A model generated the notes under the pieces. The model made no database searches. It worked only from the letters and a program-made list of their open reading frames with translations, and was not told where the DNA came from. Positions 35,887 through 47,937 of a DNA stretch of 64,000 bases are shown here, one piece after another. Within the stretch, counting starts at the first letter, position 1. Each line of letters begins with the position of its first letter. The position numbers were made by a program, and so were the translations under genes. Origin of the DNA: Budvicia diplopodorum (GTDB taxonomy: Bacteria; Pseudomonadota; Gammaproteobacteria; Enterobacterales; Enterobacteriaceae); the NCBI RefSeq assembly GCF_009800925.1, contig NZ_WOYF01000002.1, positions 62,001-126,000 of the forward strand, given 5' to 3'.

Positions 35887-35978
35887 GTTTAATTTGATTT
35901 CAGTGTAAGTTTCGTCCGCATATATAACATCGAAATATCACCATTCCCTAGCGGCCGAAGGGCGCCGTTTTTTAGGCT
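35887..35978 (+). repeat. Dispersed intergenic repeat, copy B
   Basis: TTTAATTTGATTTCAGTG, then TAAGTTTCGTCCGCATA and CCCTAGCGGCCGAAGGGCG. The same element as copy A (same orientation) and copy C (opposite). It fills the gap between hemL and the 3' end of ydhT, ending within about 15 bp of the ydhT stop. Confidence 0.65.
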
Positions 35979-35991
35979 TGAAGGGCTTCGG

Positions 35992-36996
35992 TTAATACGC
36001 CACAAACTGATGTTCCGCATTCAACTTATACTTAACGCCAGCGCGGATATTTCCTTCGCCTTCGTACGCCACGGCAAAGCGCATCCGCTGGCCGTCGAAG
36101 TAAGCAACCGTAGCGCAGCCACCTTTGCCCAATACGAAATAATCAACCGAGCCGGTGCTGGCAATCAATGCGCTATCGCCCATCGCGACAATACGCGCGT
36201 TATCTCCGGCGCTGACCACCCTGGCCCCTTCACCAAAGCTAGATATATGGGATAAATCACCCGAACTGGCAACCTTAGAGGAACTCCCCACGCTGCCAAT
36301 GCGCGCGCGCATACCGGCGCTGGCAATCCGCACGCCCCGGCCTGAACTACTTACTTTGGCTGAATTTCCCGCAGTGGCTATTCTGGCCCGATCGCCAGAG
36401 CTGCCGACCCTGACATCATGACCGACACAGCCAGCCCTGAGACCGTAACCGGAACTGGCAATCTGGGAGGAATAGCCGCAACTGCTTAGCCAGCCGTATT
36501 CGCCAGAGCTACCGATTTGAACGTTAACGCCGGAGGCCGCGATTCTGGCGCTGTGCCCGGTACTGCCAATGCGTACGCCGTCACCGGCACAGCCTATCTG
36601 GCTGCCGTTATCAATATCCATCAGCTTAAAATTGTCGGAATTTGTCGCCAACTTTCTGGCATAGAGGCTGCCGTCGTTGGGCATAAATCCGTTTAGCGCA
36701 AGAGGCTGTGTACCCAATGCCTGACGCGTTGCTTTCACCTCAGGGGAAATATCACTGAGAACGTCGGCCAAAGCATCGGTCGCGTTGGTCTCCTGATAGG
36801 CAAAGTTCTCTTTCTCTAGCCAGAGAGAATAGGCATATTCAACCAGACTGGTGGCCCAATCGACATAGCCATAGTGAATCAGTGCACCATGGACATCGGC
36901 GTATTTCCCGCCGTCAGGGAATTGCCTGATAAACCAGCGGTACATATAAGGGCCTACCCGCCAGGCCCTCAGTTCTTGCTTAGTGATTAACATCAT
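35992..36996 (-). CDS. ydhT: YdhT, subunit of the YdhYVWXUT redox system, with nonapeptide repeats
   Basis: Last gene of the ydhYVWXUT operon; biochemical function unknown. The 334-residue protein has an N-terminal globular part (about 1-128), then 17 tandem nine-residue repeats (residues 130-282) with consensus close to xxARIxSxG, for example DGVRIGSTG, HSARIAASG, DRARIATAG and RGVRIASAG. The C-terminal domain of about 50 residues contains KGGCATVAYFDGQRMRFAVA. Such a short regular period predicts a solenoid (beta-helix-like) rod. E. coli YdhT is about 270 residues, so this copy is longer. Its ATG overlaps the ydhU TAA by one base. Confidence 0.85.
   Translation of the reverse strand: MMLITKQELRAWRVGPYMYRWFIRQFPDGGKYADVHGALIHYGYVDWATSLVEYAYSLWLEKENFAYQETNATDALADVLSDISPEVKATRQALGTQPLALNGFMPNDGSLYARKLATNSDNFKLMDIDNGSQIGCAGDGVRIGSTGHSARIAASGVNVQIGSSGEYGWLSSCGYSSQIASSGYGLRAGCVGHDVRVGSSGDRARIATAGNSAKVSSSGRGVRIASAGMRARIGSVGSSSKVASSGDLSHISSFGEGARVVSAGDNARIVAMGDSALIASTGSVDYFVLGKGGCATVAYFDGQRMRFAVAYEGEGNIRAGVKYKLNAEHQFVAY
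36151..36609 (-). repeat. 27-bp coding tandem repeat array in ydhT (17 units)
   Basis: Seventeen units of nine codons without a break, each ending in Gly, encoding residues 130-282 of YdhT. The nucleotide units differ at many positions, so it is an old, protein-selected array rather than a recent slippage product. Confidence 0.85.
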
Positions 36997-37766
36997 TAAT
37001 GCCGGTGATAGCCATCAAGCATGCACTTAAAGGTTTCGGTTGGCGTACGGCCCGTGGTACACAGGTATAGATGACCAAAGATAAAGAACAGGCTTAGCAC
37101 CGCTAGCGCAAAGTGGAGCTGTAGCGTCCAGTAGCGGATACCAATGGCCCACTGGCCGATGGTTTCAGGATAAAGAGAAAGCAGCCCGGTAATCAGCAGT
37201 AGCGGTAACAAGCCGTACATAACGCCAAGATAGGCCACCTGCTGCAATGGATTAAACTTTGACTGCTGCGTTGCCGGGAACGGATGATCTTCTCCTTTCA
37301 GAATACCAAACAGATAGAAGCGTACCTGACGACTCGCTCGCCCGATCCAACCCTGCGGCTTAATCACATAGTGATGGCCGTTACCGCCGAAGGCATTGAT
37401 CAACACGAAGCAAATCCAACAGGCCAACAGTAGAAATCCACATGCTTTATGCACGGCAACAAAGCTGGCCGTCACCGGTGCCGTCAGCAAAGCGAAATGG
37501 TTAATCAGCCCGCTGCCGAGTAATAAAATAAATAGCAGCGCGTTAGACCAGTGCCAGAACCGAATACCTTTGGAATAAAGATAAACTTTCTCACCGTGCG
37601 CGGGTTTGTTGGTTGCCAGCCGGGCCCGAAGTAAGGCGTGTATGGCTAGCACCAACAGCATTGCTACAATCGCTAATCCTGCCAGCAATAGCCAGACCGG
37701 CCAGAAGTCTGCCGAATAGGTCGGGACATAAAGGTGCAGCTGGGATTGAAACCGTTCAGGGTTCAT
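36996..37766 (-). CDS. ydhU: YdhU, di-heme cytochrome b-type membrane subunit
   Basis: 256-residue inner-membrane protein similar to the cytochrome b subunits of thiosulfate reductase and formate dehydrogenase. It has about four to five hydrophobic segments with His in membrane positions ([34 protein letters not shown] and [20 protein letters not shown]) likely to ligate heme b. Presumably it connects the ferredoxin-like subunits to the quinone pool. Its ATG overlaps the ydhX stop (ATGA). Confidence 0.9.
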   Translation of the reverse strand: MNPERFQSQLHLYVPTYSADFWPVWLLLAGLAIVAMLLVLAIHALLRARLATNKPAHGEKVYLYSKGIRFWHWSNALLFILLLGSGLINHFALLTAPVTASFVAVHKACGFLLLACWICFVLINAFGGNGHHYVIKPQGWIGRASRQVRFYLFGILKGEDHPFPATQQSKFNPLQQVAYLGVMYGLLPLLLITGLLSLYPETIGQWAIGIRYWTLQLHFALAVLSLFFIFGHLYLCTTGRTPTETFKCMLDGYHRH

Positions 37767-38431
37767 ACGTTATCCTCTTTCAACTGATGTTGACCGGGGC
37801 GGCGATACAGATGAGGCTTACCTACGCCTTTTAACTGATACTGATAGAACTTATTTTTCTTCAGCCAGCTCTGCACCACGTCACTGTCCTCTCGACCAAA
37901 AATTAGCGCATTCTCAGGGCAGACGTTAACGCAGATTGGCGCGAAGCCTTTAGCCAGCCGAGACTCAGCGCAGAAATCACACTTATCGGCCACCTTAGTT
38001 TTCGGATTAAGGTAACGCACCTGATAAGGACAGGCAGAAATACAGTAACTACAGCCAATGCACTGAGGTGCATTCACCCGCACAATGCCATTAACGTCGC
38101 GATAAGACGCTCCGGTCGGGCAGGCTTCAATGCATGGCGCGTCGTCACAGTGCTGACATGACTGGCGGAAAAAGTGGTATTGAGTCTCACCGTCTTTGGC
38201 TGAAACCGGAATATGTGCGATGGCTAAACGGCTTCCCCGATCCGGCACGTGATTCACCTTGCGACAGGCTCTGGCACACAGATTACAGCCGTTACACAGG
38301 GTCTCATCATGAATCATGACATAGCGAACAGGACTACTTTTAGCCGGTGCTGCCAGTAAACTTTGGCCTGGGCCAGTAAAAAAAACAACGGTACCCATAC
38401 CGATAACAAATTTACGCCGAGAGTACGTCAT
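37763..38431 (-). CDS. ydhX: YdhX, Tat-exported ferredoxin-like subunit
   Basis: Four-cluster [4Fe-4S] electron-transfer protein of the DmsB/NrfC type. The N-terminus carries a Tat signal ([17 protein letters not shown]), so it is exported folded. Cys clusters are [39 protein letters not shown] and CDFCAESR followed by CVNVCP. I prefer the ATG at 38431, which has GGGGATAAACAG upstream. An ATG at 38518 would add 29 residues but has only a weak site. Next to YdhU it likely forms a quinone-linked electron chain. Confidence 0.85.
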   Translation of the reverse strand: MTYSRRKFVIGMGTVVFFTGPGQSLLAAPAKSSPVRYVMIHDETLCNGCNLCARACRKVNHVPDRGSRLAIAHIPVSAKDGETQYHFFRQSCQHCDDAPCIEACPTGASYRDVNGIVRVNAPQCIGCSYCISACPYQVRYLNPKTKVADKCDFCAESRLAKGFAPICVNVCPENALIFGREDSDVVQSWLKKNKFYQYQLKGVGKPHLYRRPGQHQLKEDNV

Positions 38432-38641
38432 CTGTTTATCCCCTGATTCTGTTGACTGCAATAGCCCGGCATTATCCATAACATTAAAAATATTATTTTC
38501 ATCATGCTCCTCCGCCATTAACTATTCTTAATGTTATAAAATAGTGAGGTCACTGCTTAATAATAATGGCCTGAATATTGTTGTTAATGGCCACTACAAT
38601 ATAATTACATTTAACCTATTAACCCTCTGGTTTAAATAAAC

Positions 38642-39382
38642 CTACGGATTCTGATGCTGCTCTATTTCAAACCACTCGCATAAACCATAAGCCTTGCCAT
38701 AGCTCATATATCTTTCGCTAAATAAATAAGGTTCGTTGTTAGAAGCCTCGACCTGTCGAATATCGGCGTAGTCAGGATGGGTATTGAAAGCAACCATTGC
38801 GGCATCAATTTGCTGCGGGTCAAAGTCATAAGGCGAATGGGTTAACATACTGACCTTATAAGGCCGAGGGTAAGTTTTACATTCAAACCTTACGGCTTGC
38901 GCTATGGTCTTACAGATATCTTTTTCTATCACCAATACGCACATATCGGCGTAATTTTCCGAAAGAGTATCGGTTGAAAAATAATAACTATCTTTATCAC
39001 CCTGACGCGTTGCAATATCGGTATAAGCTTCGTCAGAATTTATCTCAGCAAATATACAATTCAGATCCGTTGCTGAAACCGAATAAGGCGGAGCCAGAAA
39101 TAGGCTGTAGGCGACAATGCTGCCACCTGCGGAGCTTTGACGAATAAAGTCGGCAATAACCTGCGCTGGTGATAATGATTGTTCAGCCAGCGCCTGCTCT
39201 GCTAACTCAATCTCGCGCTGGATAGCTCCTGCTTCCTGATTAGCTACACCAAACAGCCGACGCTTATTCCGATCAATGCGCTCATCGGCGTCATGTTCCC
39301 CCGCGCTCAGCCGTTCTTCGACTAAGAGTTCAGGCGCGGGTTCTGGTGTTAATAACTCAGCCTTATTCAATTCATTCATCAT
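38642..39382 (-). CDS. ydhW: YdhW family protein
   Basis: 246-residue soluble protein of unknown function found only in ydhYVWXUT-type operons. It has an acidic/charged N-terminal third (NKAELLTPEPAPELLVEERL) and a mixed alpha/beta remainder, no signal peptide and no Cys cluster. Lies 14 bp after ydhV. A 210-bp gap separates it from the ydhX start chosen here. Confidence 0.85.
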   Translation of the reverse strand: MMNELNKAELLTPEPAPELLVEERLSAGEHDADERIDRNKRRLFGVANQEAGAIQREIELAEQALAEQSLSPAQVIADFIRQSSAGGSIVAYSLFLAPPYSVSATDLNCIFAEINSDEAYTDIATRQGDKDSYYFSTDTLSENYADMCVLVIEKDICKTIAQAVRFECKTYPRPYKVSMLTHSPYDFDPQQIDAAMVAFNTHPDYADIRQVEASNNEPYLFSERYMSYGKAYGLCEWFEIEQHQNP

Positions 39383-39396
39383 ATTTAGCTCAATGA

Positions 39397-41532
<2,136 letters not shown>

Positions 41533-41583
41533 CTATTTACCTATGTCGGTTTACTGATATTCATCGTTGTTGCTATAGCTCTA

Positions 41584-42213
41584 TCAAACCGTGATGTCTT
41601 TCCAGTCGATAATCGTTAATGCACCAGTCGGACAGGCTTTTGCGCACTCACCGCATAGAATGCATTTTGACGATTTCTTGGTTTGCGTGTTTACCGTTGC
41701 CATCATCCATGGGCAGGCTGTAGTACAGGCGCTACATCCAATACAACGCTTATGATCGACAGCAATACAGCCATCTTTCTCGTTGTATGAAATTGCCCCA
41801 ATCGGGCAGACTTTGAGGCACTGTGGGTCTTTACACTGCCGGCAGGTATCCGGTGTAAAATTTAAATCACCATAAAGGCCACCGCCTGAGCCGAGGCGGC
41901 CATCGCCAAAGTAATAGTTACGGTGGATTTTTATTCGGGAGAAGAAGGTTCCGACAGAACCATCGTTGAAAGTTGTGCAAGATGTTTCACACCGGTGACA
42001 GCCGGTACATCTCGCTCTCTTGGTGACCAACACACCTTTTGCCGTTGTTATTAAGCCAACGTTACCGTTGTCGACATCTTCTTGCGTACAGCCAAAAAGA
42101 GATAACAGAGAAGGTGCTATTGCTAACCCGGTAAGACCTTTTCCTGAAATACGAAGAAAATCAAGCCGTGTTAAACCATGATCTAAAAAGGGGCGTTCAG
42201 CATTATTAGGCAT
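41584..42213 (-). CDS. ydhY: YdhY, four-cluster ferredoxin-like protein
   Basis: First gene of the operon; 209-residue electron-transfer protein (E. coli 208). The four Cys motifs are CTGCHRCETSC, CRQCKDPQCLKVCP, CIGCSACTTACP and CILCGECAKACP. The N-terminus (LTRLDFLRISGKGLTGLAIA) resembles a degenerate twin-arginine or lipoprotein-type leader. The operon is FNR-activated in E. coli; an FNR-like site and -10 are visible upstream here. Confidence 0.92.
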   Translation of the reverse strand: MPNNAERPFLDHGLTRLDFLRISGKGLTGLAIAPSLLSLFGCTQEDVDNGNVGLITTAKGVLVTKRARCTGCHRCETSCTTFNDGSVGTFFSRIKIHRNYYFGDGRLGSGGGLYGDLNFTPDTCRQCKDPQCLKVCPIGAISYNEKDGCIAVDHKRCIGCSACTTACPWMMATVNTQTKKSSKCILCGECAKACPTGALTIIDWKDITV

Positions 42214-42315
42214 TTAATTTCACATCCTCTTCCGTACATACTTAAATAACAACCAAGACACTATTATTTTTCTAATATATATAAATTCCAGATACCTCTT
42301 ACTGGGTATCTTAAT

Positions 42316-42360
42316 ATTATGATGTTCTCGTTTAATTCGGTGTGCTGTGATCAACTTCAA
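42316..42360 (-). promoter_or_regulatory. Probable FNR-dependent promoter of ydhYVWXUT
   Basis: On the minus strand TTGAAGTTGATCAC (42360-42347) matches TTGAT-N4-ATCAA at 8 of 10 conserved positions. CATAAT (42321-42316) is a plausible -10, which places the site about 44 bp upstream of the start. E. coli ydhY is known to be FNR-controlled. Confidence 0.5.
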
Positions 42361-42361
42361 G

Positions 42362-42404
42362 TTAATATCAATAACCATACAAAATAAATGGTTATTGATA
42401 TTAA
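42362..42404. repeat. Perfect 17-bp inverted repeat upstream of ydhY
   Basis: TTAATATCAATAACCAT (42362-42378) and ATGGTTATTGATATTAA (42388-42404) are exact reverse complements around a 9-bp centre. It begins 1 bp beyond the FNR-like site and shares the ATAACC core with the palindrome at 42445-42458. Confidence 0.85.
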
Positions 42405-42960
42405 GTCTCATTTCGCATATGAAAATATATATTTAAATGGAAAAAATAACCGGTTATTGTTCAAATTATGTTAATAACAAAAATGTATTACTTCATACTA
42501 TCAACCATAAAATGGGAGTCGCCTGATTAATTTATTAAGATTCAATAAATATACTTCCAAATATATCGTTTCATGCAGCAGTGAAAATTGGAAGTTTAAA
42601 AATAGAAAAATCCATTTCGATAAATGCGTTTAAAACTAATAGAAAAATAAAACAACCCTGATTAAATCACGTTAGCTGACTGTATCAATCATTAATAAAC
42701 ATGGCCAAAATCGACATTTAAATCTATATAAAACTGGCCATGCGGTACTGGTCGATAACAAAAAATGATATTTAAAAAATATCGATAGAAAAACCTAATA
42801 CTCTCTATTCTCAGCCGATAAGCTTTACTCTGCGCTAGGTCATGATATTCAGTAAGCGCCTTTATAGAATTAAAACAGAAAATCCATCAACCGCTTGCCT
42901 GGCAATCAATAAAGAGTGCTACACTCTCGCCCCTCAGCCTCGATAAAAACAACCAATAAC

Positions 42961-43842
42961 ATGAATAAACTTGCAACCCTGTGCGGTATTGTGGCTATTT
43001 TGCTTTGGAGCATGAGCGTTGCCCTAACCCGTAGCCTGTCTGAAGTATTAGGTCCCTTTGGCGCCGGAGCAGCAATTTATAGCGTGAGCGCTATCTTAGT
43101 CGTGCTGGCCACCGGATTACCTAATATTCGGCAACAACGGGCAGCCTATCTTTGGGGGTGTGGTTCACTGTTTGTCATCTATATGGTCTGTTTTGCTTTG
43201 GCTATCGGCATGGCTGCCAGCCGCCAGCAAACGCTGGAGATTGGTTTAATTAACTATTTGTGGCCTAGCCTAACGCTGCTATTTGCCTTGCCGTTACTGA
43301 AAATATCGGCCCGCTGGTGGCTATGGGCGGGCATCATTTTAGCTTTTTCCGGCGTTATTTGGGTGGTTAGCGGGGGCTCACTTAGCCTGTCAAACTTTAT
43401 CAGCAACGTTGGCACTAACCCGCTGGCCTATCTCTTGGCAACTATCGCGGCTATTGCCTGGGCACTCTATTCAAACCTAGTGCGTATTTACTGTCAGGGT
43501 AAAGGCGTGCTGCCACTATTTCTGTTTGTCACCGCGCTCTGTTTGTGGATTATGACCCCCATATTTTCCCACCTGCCGACGGAGATGCTTTCTCAGGGCG
43601 CACTGCTAGAGCTACTGTTGATGGGAAGTACGACTGCGGTCGCTTATCTTTGCTGGGATATGGCAATGCGTAAAGGCAACGTCACGTTGGTTGCTGCGCT
43701 CTCCTACTTCACACCGCTGTTTTCAATTGCGATCGCTAGCCTTTGGCTCAATACTCCGCCAAGCGGCGCATTCTGGCCCGGCGTCGGGCTGGTGGTTATC
43801 GGTTCACTGCTTTGCTGGTCTGCCAGCAGGGAAAAAGCGTAG
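42961..43842 (+). CDS. yddG: Aromatic amino acid/drug exporter YddG (DMT family)
   Basis: 293-residue inner-membrane protein with about ten hydrophobic segments in two EamA halves. E. coli YddG (293 residues) exports aromatic amino acids and paraquat-like compounds. The N-terminus MNKLATLCGIVAILLWSMSV and the glycine-rich ends match the family. I chose the ATG at 42961; an upstream in-frame ATG at 42916 would add 15 unrelated residues. It is convergent with yacL. Confidence 0.85.
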   Translation: MNKLATLCGIVAILLWSMSVALTRSLSEVLGPFGAGAAIYSVSAILVVLATGLPNIRQQRAAYLWGCGSLFVIYMVCFALAIGMAASRQQTLEIGLINYLWPSLTLLFALPLLKISARWWLWAGIILAFSGVIWVVSGGSLSLSNFISNVGTNPLAYLLATIAAIAWALYSNLVRIYCQGKGVLPLFLFVTALCLWIMTPIFSHLPTEMLSQGALLELLLMGSTTAVAYLCWDMAMRKGNVTLVAALSYFTPLFSIAIASLWLNTPPSGAFWPGVGLVVIGSLLCWSASREKA

Positions 43843-43868
43843 CGGCTATTATTAGCCAGAAAATAAGG

Positions 43869-44231
43869 TTAACGCTCGGCCAAAAAACGCCGGTATGCGT
43901 CAAGCACGCCCAAGAAATCTTCTACGCCGCAAAAAGAGAGGCTTTCTTCATCGTAATAGAACATGCCGTCTTCCATTTCATCGCCTTCCAGATCCAGCTG
44001 GTTGGCCCTGACAATCACTTCTTCACCATCCAGCCAGAGGGTATATTCGTGGCCCACCTTCTGCCACTGTCGCTCGCTGCCTTTCACCCCTGCAATCGCC
44101 TGTTCAACCTCATCCAGCAGGCTTAAATTACCGTTAACTTCTTCATTCAACCAGTGTCCGATCGCTTCATGGTCCATAGAAAATCGGGCAAAAATTTGTC
44201 CGGTTACGTCTGTCCTAAATTCATAGTCCAT
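43869..44231 (-). CDS. yacL: YacL family protein (UPF0231)
   Basis: 120-residue acidic cytoplasmic protein, same length as E. coli YacL; function unknown. It starts [20 protein letters not shown] and ends in [10 protein letters not shown]-like helix ([14 protein letters not shown]). It lies downstream of acnB on the same strand as in E. coli, with 272 bp and a terminator between them. Confidence 0.93.
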   Translation of the reverse strand: MDYEFRTDVTGQIFARFSMDHEAIGHWLNEEVNGNLSLLDEVEQAIAGVKGSERQWQKVGHEYTLWLDGEEVIVRANQLDLEGDEMEDGMFYYDEESLSFCGVEDFLGVLDAYRRFLAER

Positions 44232-44445
44232 AATGTTATTCCTATTATCAATGCGTTGTTAGCGGCGAATAAAAAGAGGCCGCTTATCATTAAGCACTTA
44301 TGGCTATGATAAGCACATATTCGACAGTAAGCCTTATGTTATTTTTTGTTTCTTAGATCGGTAGAAAAAACCGGCCTAAAGAACCGCACTGAAGAGCCTG
44401 ATATCAGATGACAATCTTACTGAGCAATGGCCCTAAGCCTTAAAG

Positions 44446-44485
44446 TAAAAATCCCCACTCGGTTGATACCGGTGGGGATTTTTTG
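44446..44485 (-). terminator. Terminator of acnB
   Basis: AAAAATCCCCAC pairs with GTGGGGATTTTTT around CGGTATCAACCGA-type loop; T-run on the minus strand, 19-58 nt past the acnB stop. Confidence 0.85.
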
Positions 44486-44503
44486 TTACTGGCTAAAAAG
44501 AAA

Positions 44504-47101
44504 CTACGCGGTGGTCTGGAAAATCACGCGGTCTGCTTTTTTGGTGTACTCGCTAATCTGGTCAAAGTTGAGGTAACGGTAGGTATCATCAGCGGTTTTA
44601 TCCACTTCGGCCATATAACCTAAGTATTCTTCTACCGTTGGTAAACGCCCCAACAGAGAGGCAACCGCAGCCAGTTCAGCCGAAGCCAGATAAACATTCG
44701 CGCCGGTACCCAGTCGGTTAGGGAAGTTACGCGTTGAGGTAGAAACTACCGTTGCGCCTTCTTCTACCCGAGCCTGATTACCCATACATAACGAGCATCC
44801 CGGCGTTTCAATACGCGCGCCGCTGGTGCCGAATACGCTGTAGTAACCCTCTTCGCTCAGCTGTGCTGCATCCATCTTCGTCGGCGGAGTAACCCATAAA
44901 CGAGTCGGTAACTTGCCTTTAAAGTTAGCCAGCAGCTTACCCGCCGCGCGGAAGTGGCCAATATTGGTCATACATGAGCCAATAAACACTTCATCAATTT
45001 TGTCTCCGGTGACCTCAGACAATAAACGAGCGTCGTCCGGATCGTTTGGAGCGCACAGAATTGGCTCTTTGATCTGGTTCAGATCGATGTCGATAACCGC
45101 GCTGTATGCTGCATCCGCATCGGCTTCCAGCAGTTGAGGGTTAGTTAACCAGTTCTCCATGCCTTTAACCCGGCGTTCAAGAGTACGCGCATCGCCGTAG
45201 CCTTCAGAGATCATCCACTTCAGCATCACGATATTGGATTTCAGGTATTCAATCACCGGCGCTTTGTCCAGCTTGATGGTACAGCCAGCGGCAGAACGCT
45301 CAGCAGAGGCATCAGCCAGTTCAAACGCCTGCTCGGCTTTCAGCTCAGGCAAACCTTCGATCTCAAGAATACGGCCGGAAAAGATATTCTTCTTGCCCTG
45401 TTTCTCAACCGTCAGCAAACCTTGCTGAATAGCATAGTAAGGAATGGCGTGAACCAGATCCCGCAGCGTAATTCCCGGCTGCATCTTACCTTTAAAGCGC
45501 ACCAGCACAGACTCAGGCATATCCAACGGCATTACGCCGGTAGCCGCCGCAAAGGCAACTAGGCCAGAGCCCGCAGGAAAAGAGAGACCAATCGGGAATC
45601 GGGTATGGGAGTCACCGCCGGTACCGACAGTATCCGGTAACAGCATGCGGTTTAACCATGAATGGATAATACCGTCGCCCGGGCGAAGAGAGACGCCGCC
45701 GCGATTCATAATGAAATCAGGCAGAGAATGGTGAGTCTGAACGTCAACAGGTTTAGGGTAAGCTGAAGTGTGGCAGAAAGACTGCATCACCAGATCGGCC
45801 GAGAAGCCTAAACAGGCCAGATCCTTAAGCTCATCACGAGTCATTGGGCCAGTCGTGTCTTGAGACCCCACTGACGCCATCTTCGGTTCGCAGTACTCAC
45901 CGGGGCGAATACCCGCCACGCCACAGGCACGGCCAACTATTTTCTGAGCCAGCGTAAAGCCACTGGTGCTGGTAGCAACGGCTTTCACGGTACGGAAAAC
46001 TTCACTCGGCGGCAGGCCTAAAGACTCACGGGCTTTACTGGTTAAGCCACGACCAACGATCAGTGGAATACGGCCACCGGCCCGGACTTCATCCAGTAAT
46101 ACGTCCGTTTTTAATTCGAAAGTAGCCAACAGCTCATTACTCTCGTGACGACGAATTTCCCCTTTACGCGGATAAACATCAATCACGTCGCCCATATTGA
46201 GTAGTGATACGTCAACTTCAACCGGCAGAGCACCGGCATCTTCCATAGTGTTGAAGAAGATAGGCGCAATTTTGCTGCCCAAAACCAAACCACCAGCGCG
46301 TTTATTTGGAACAAATGGAATGTCATCGCCCATAAACCACAGCACTGAGTTAGTCGCTGATTTACGCGATGAACCGGTACCCACAACGTCGCCCACGTAG
46401 GCCAGAGGGAAACCGTTTTGTTTTAACACATTAAGCTGCTTAATCGGACCAACGCTGCCCGGTTGGTCTGGGGTGATACCTTCACGGGCATTCTTCAGCA
46501 TCGCCTGAGCGTGTAGAGGAATATCCGGTCGCGACCACGCGTCCGGAGCCGGTGAAAGATCGTCGGTATTGGTTTCGCCGGTCACTTTAAACACGGTAAC
46601 GGTAACTTTATCTGCCATGGCGGGGCGTGACAGATACCACTCGGCGTTAGCCCACGATTGCATGATCTGTTGAGCGTATTGATTACCGGCTTTGGCTTTT
46701 TCCTCTACATCGTAGAAGTTATCAAACATCAGTAAGGTATGAGAAAGCTGTTTCGCTGCAATAGGAGCCAGTTTTGGATCATCAAGCGCCTGCAGCAACG
46801 GATTGATATTGTATCCGCCCTGCATGGTGCCTAAGATCTCAACGGCTTTTTCTGGCGAAACCAACGGTGAGGATGCTTCGCCTTTCACAATCGCGGCAAG
46901 AAAGCCAGCTTTTACATAAGCGGCTTCATCAACGCCGGGCGGCACGCGATTAACAAGAAGATCGAGAAGTACGGCCTCTTCTCCGGCCGGAGGGTTCTTC
47001 AATAAAGTCACTAAACCGACAACCTGTACTGCATCTAACGGTTTCGGCACAACGCCTTCTACACTACGTTCCATAACGTGTTTACGATATTCCTCTAGCA
47101 C
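44504..47101 (-). CDS. acnB: Aconitate hydratase B
   Basis: [4Fe-4S] enzyme of the TCA cycle that interconverts citrate and isocitrate; the apo-form binds mRNA. The 865-residue product (same as E. coli) begins [20 protein letters not shown], with a GTG start at 47101 and GGAGGAG upstream. An ATG at 47209 would add 36 unrelated residues. Cluster Cys and active-site segments visible include [33 protein letters not shown]-type sequence ([20 protein letters not shown]) and [14 protein letters not shown]. The order acnB-yacL matches E. coli. Confidence 0.97.
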   Translation of the reverse strand: MLEEYRKHVMERSVEGVVPKPLDAVQVVGLVTLLKNPPAGEEAVLLDLLVNRVPPGVDEAAYVKAGFLAAIVKGEASSPLVSPEKAVEILGTMQGGYNINPLLQALDDPKLAPIAAKQLSHTLLMFDNFYDVEEKAKAGNQYAQQIMQSWANAEWYLSRPAMADKVTVTVFKVTGETNTDDLSPAPDAWSRPDIPLHAQAMLKNAREGITPDQPGSVGPIKQLNVLKQNGFPLAYVGDVVGTGSSRKSATNSVLWFMGDDIPFVPNKRAGGLVLGSKIAPIFFNTMEDAGALPVEVDVSLLNMGDVIDVYPRKGEIRRHESNELLATFELKTDVLLDEVRAGGRIPLIVGRGLTSKARESLGLPPSEVFRTVKAVATSTSGFTLAQKIVGRACGVAGIRPGEYCEPKMASVGSQDTTGPMTRDELKDLACLGFSADLVMQSFCHTSAYPKPVDVQTHHSLPDFIMNRGGVSLRPGDGIIHSWLNRMLLPDTVGTGGDSHTRFPIGLSFPAGSGLVAFAAATGVMPLDMPESVLVRFKGKMQPGITLRDLVHAIPYYAIQQGLLTVEKQGKKNIFSGRILEIEGLPELKAEQAFELADASAERSAAGCTIKLDKAPVIEYLKSNIVMLKWMISEGYGDARTLERRVKGMENWLTNPQLLEADADAAYSAVIDIDLNQIKEPILCAPNDPDDARLLSEVTGDKIDEVFIGSCMTNIGHFRAAGKLLANFKGKLPTRLWVTPPTKMDAAQLSEEGYYSVFGTSGARIETPGCSLCMGNQARVEEGATVVSTSTRNFPNRLGTGANVYLASAELAAVASLLGRLPTVEEYLGYMAEVDKTADDTYRYLNFDQISEYTKKADRVIFQTTA

Positions 47102-47441
47102 GACGACTCCTCCAACTATAATTGTTATATTCAGCAGTAAAAACTCTAACGGCGTTAACCCTACATCGTTATCGATCTGCAGCGTTTTATATTTAAGAGT
47201 AAATTGCATTAATGTGCAGACTTAGCATAGTGGTATACAGAGATTCTGTTAGTTAAATCACATAAAGAATATATGCGTTTAATGCCCTTTATGCAGCTAA
47301 TTATCTGGCCACACGGCTTATGTAAATAACAATCGGTAAGTATAATGTTTGATAATTACTTTGATAAAAAATAATATCGTTTTTTAACGATTAATCATGT
47401 ATATTTACATAAAATTCACACATTCCTGCAAGGATGCCAGA
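47102..47441. other. Divergent region between acnB and the small membrane protein gene
   Basis: 340 bp, AT-rich, presumably carrying the acnB promoter. No gene or named operator seen. Confidence 0.4.
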
Positions 47442-47744
47442 ATGAGCCAGACTTATACAGATCAATCCACCCAACTCTCCAATCTTAAAATCGCCCAATG
47501 CGTTACCATAGTGACGTTCGGCAGCACTTTTATCTTATTTATCATCGCTAAACTCTTTCCCGGCACCACAAATGGCATTACCTATCGGCTAACCATAGCT
47601 AAACCGGCCGAATCCGAATGGGAACCGATGATGCTAGCCCTTCAGTTTGGCGTTCAGTACTTTTTAGCCCTGCTGCTGGTAGTCGGCGTTGCTATCTCAT
47701 TGTTGTTCTTTTTTAGCTGTCGGGATGAAAAACGCTCGAAGTAG
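47442..47744 (+). CDS. Small hypothetical membrane protein
   Basis: 100 residues with two hydrophobic segments (VTIVTFGSTFILFIIAKLF and FGVQYFLALLLVVGVAISLL then LFFFSC) and a charged C-terminus. I chose the ATG at 47442 (MSQTYTDQSTQ), eight bases after AAGGA; a longer frame from 47397 lacks a ribosome-binding site. No family recognised. It lies between acnB and a decayed toxin-antitoxin locus. Confidence 0.6.
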   Translation: MSQTYTDQSTQLSNLKIAQCVTIVTFGSTFILFIIAKLFPGTTNGITYRLTIAKPAESEWEPMMLALQFGVQYFLALLLVVGVAISLLFFFSCRDEKRSK

Positions 47745-47937
47745 CTTTTACGAACGGAATCTAACCTTATTGGATCTAATTACGTAGAATTTAGCAATGA
47801 ATACTCGTCAATAAACAGGCATATTTGGATATACAATCAGCGCGATGGATTAATACAGGATAAACCTAAGTATGGAGCGAATTAATGAGAAGAGTGCCCT
47901 ACACGCCTATAGCTTGAAGTATGAAAGGTAGCAATTG

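Larger units (their letters stand above)
42214..42960. other. Divergent region between ydhY and yddG
   Basis: AT-rich, no gene supported. It contains an FNR-like site (42347-42360), a 17-bp-arm inverted repeat (42362-42404) and a further palindrome AATAACCGGTTATT (42445-42458). Confidence 0.5.

Noticed and set aside
36155-36421. Plus-strand frame opposite ydhT
   Set aside because: A shadow of the 27-bp repeat array; its apparent periodicity comes from the YdhT repeats.
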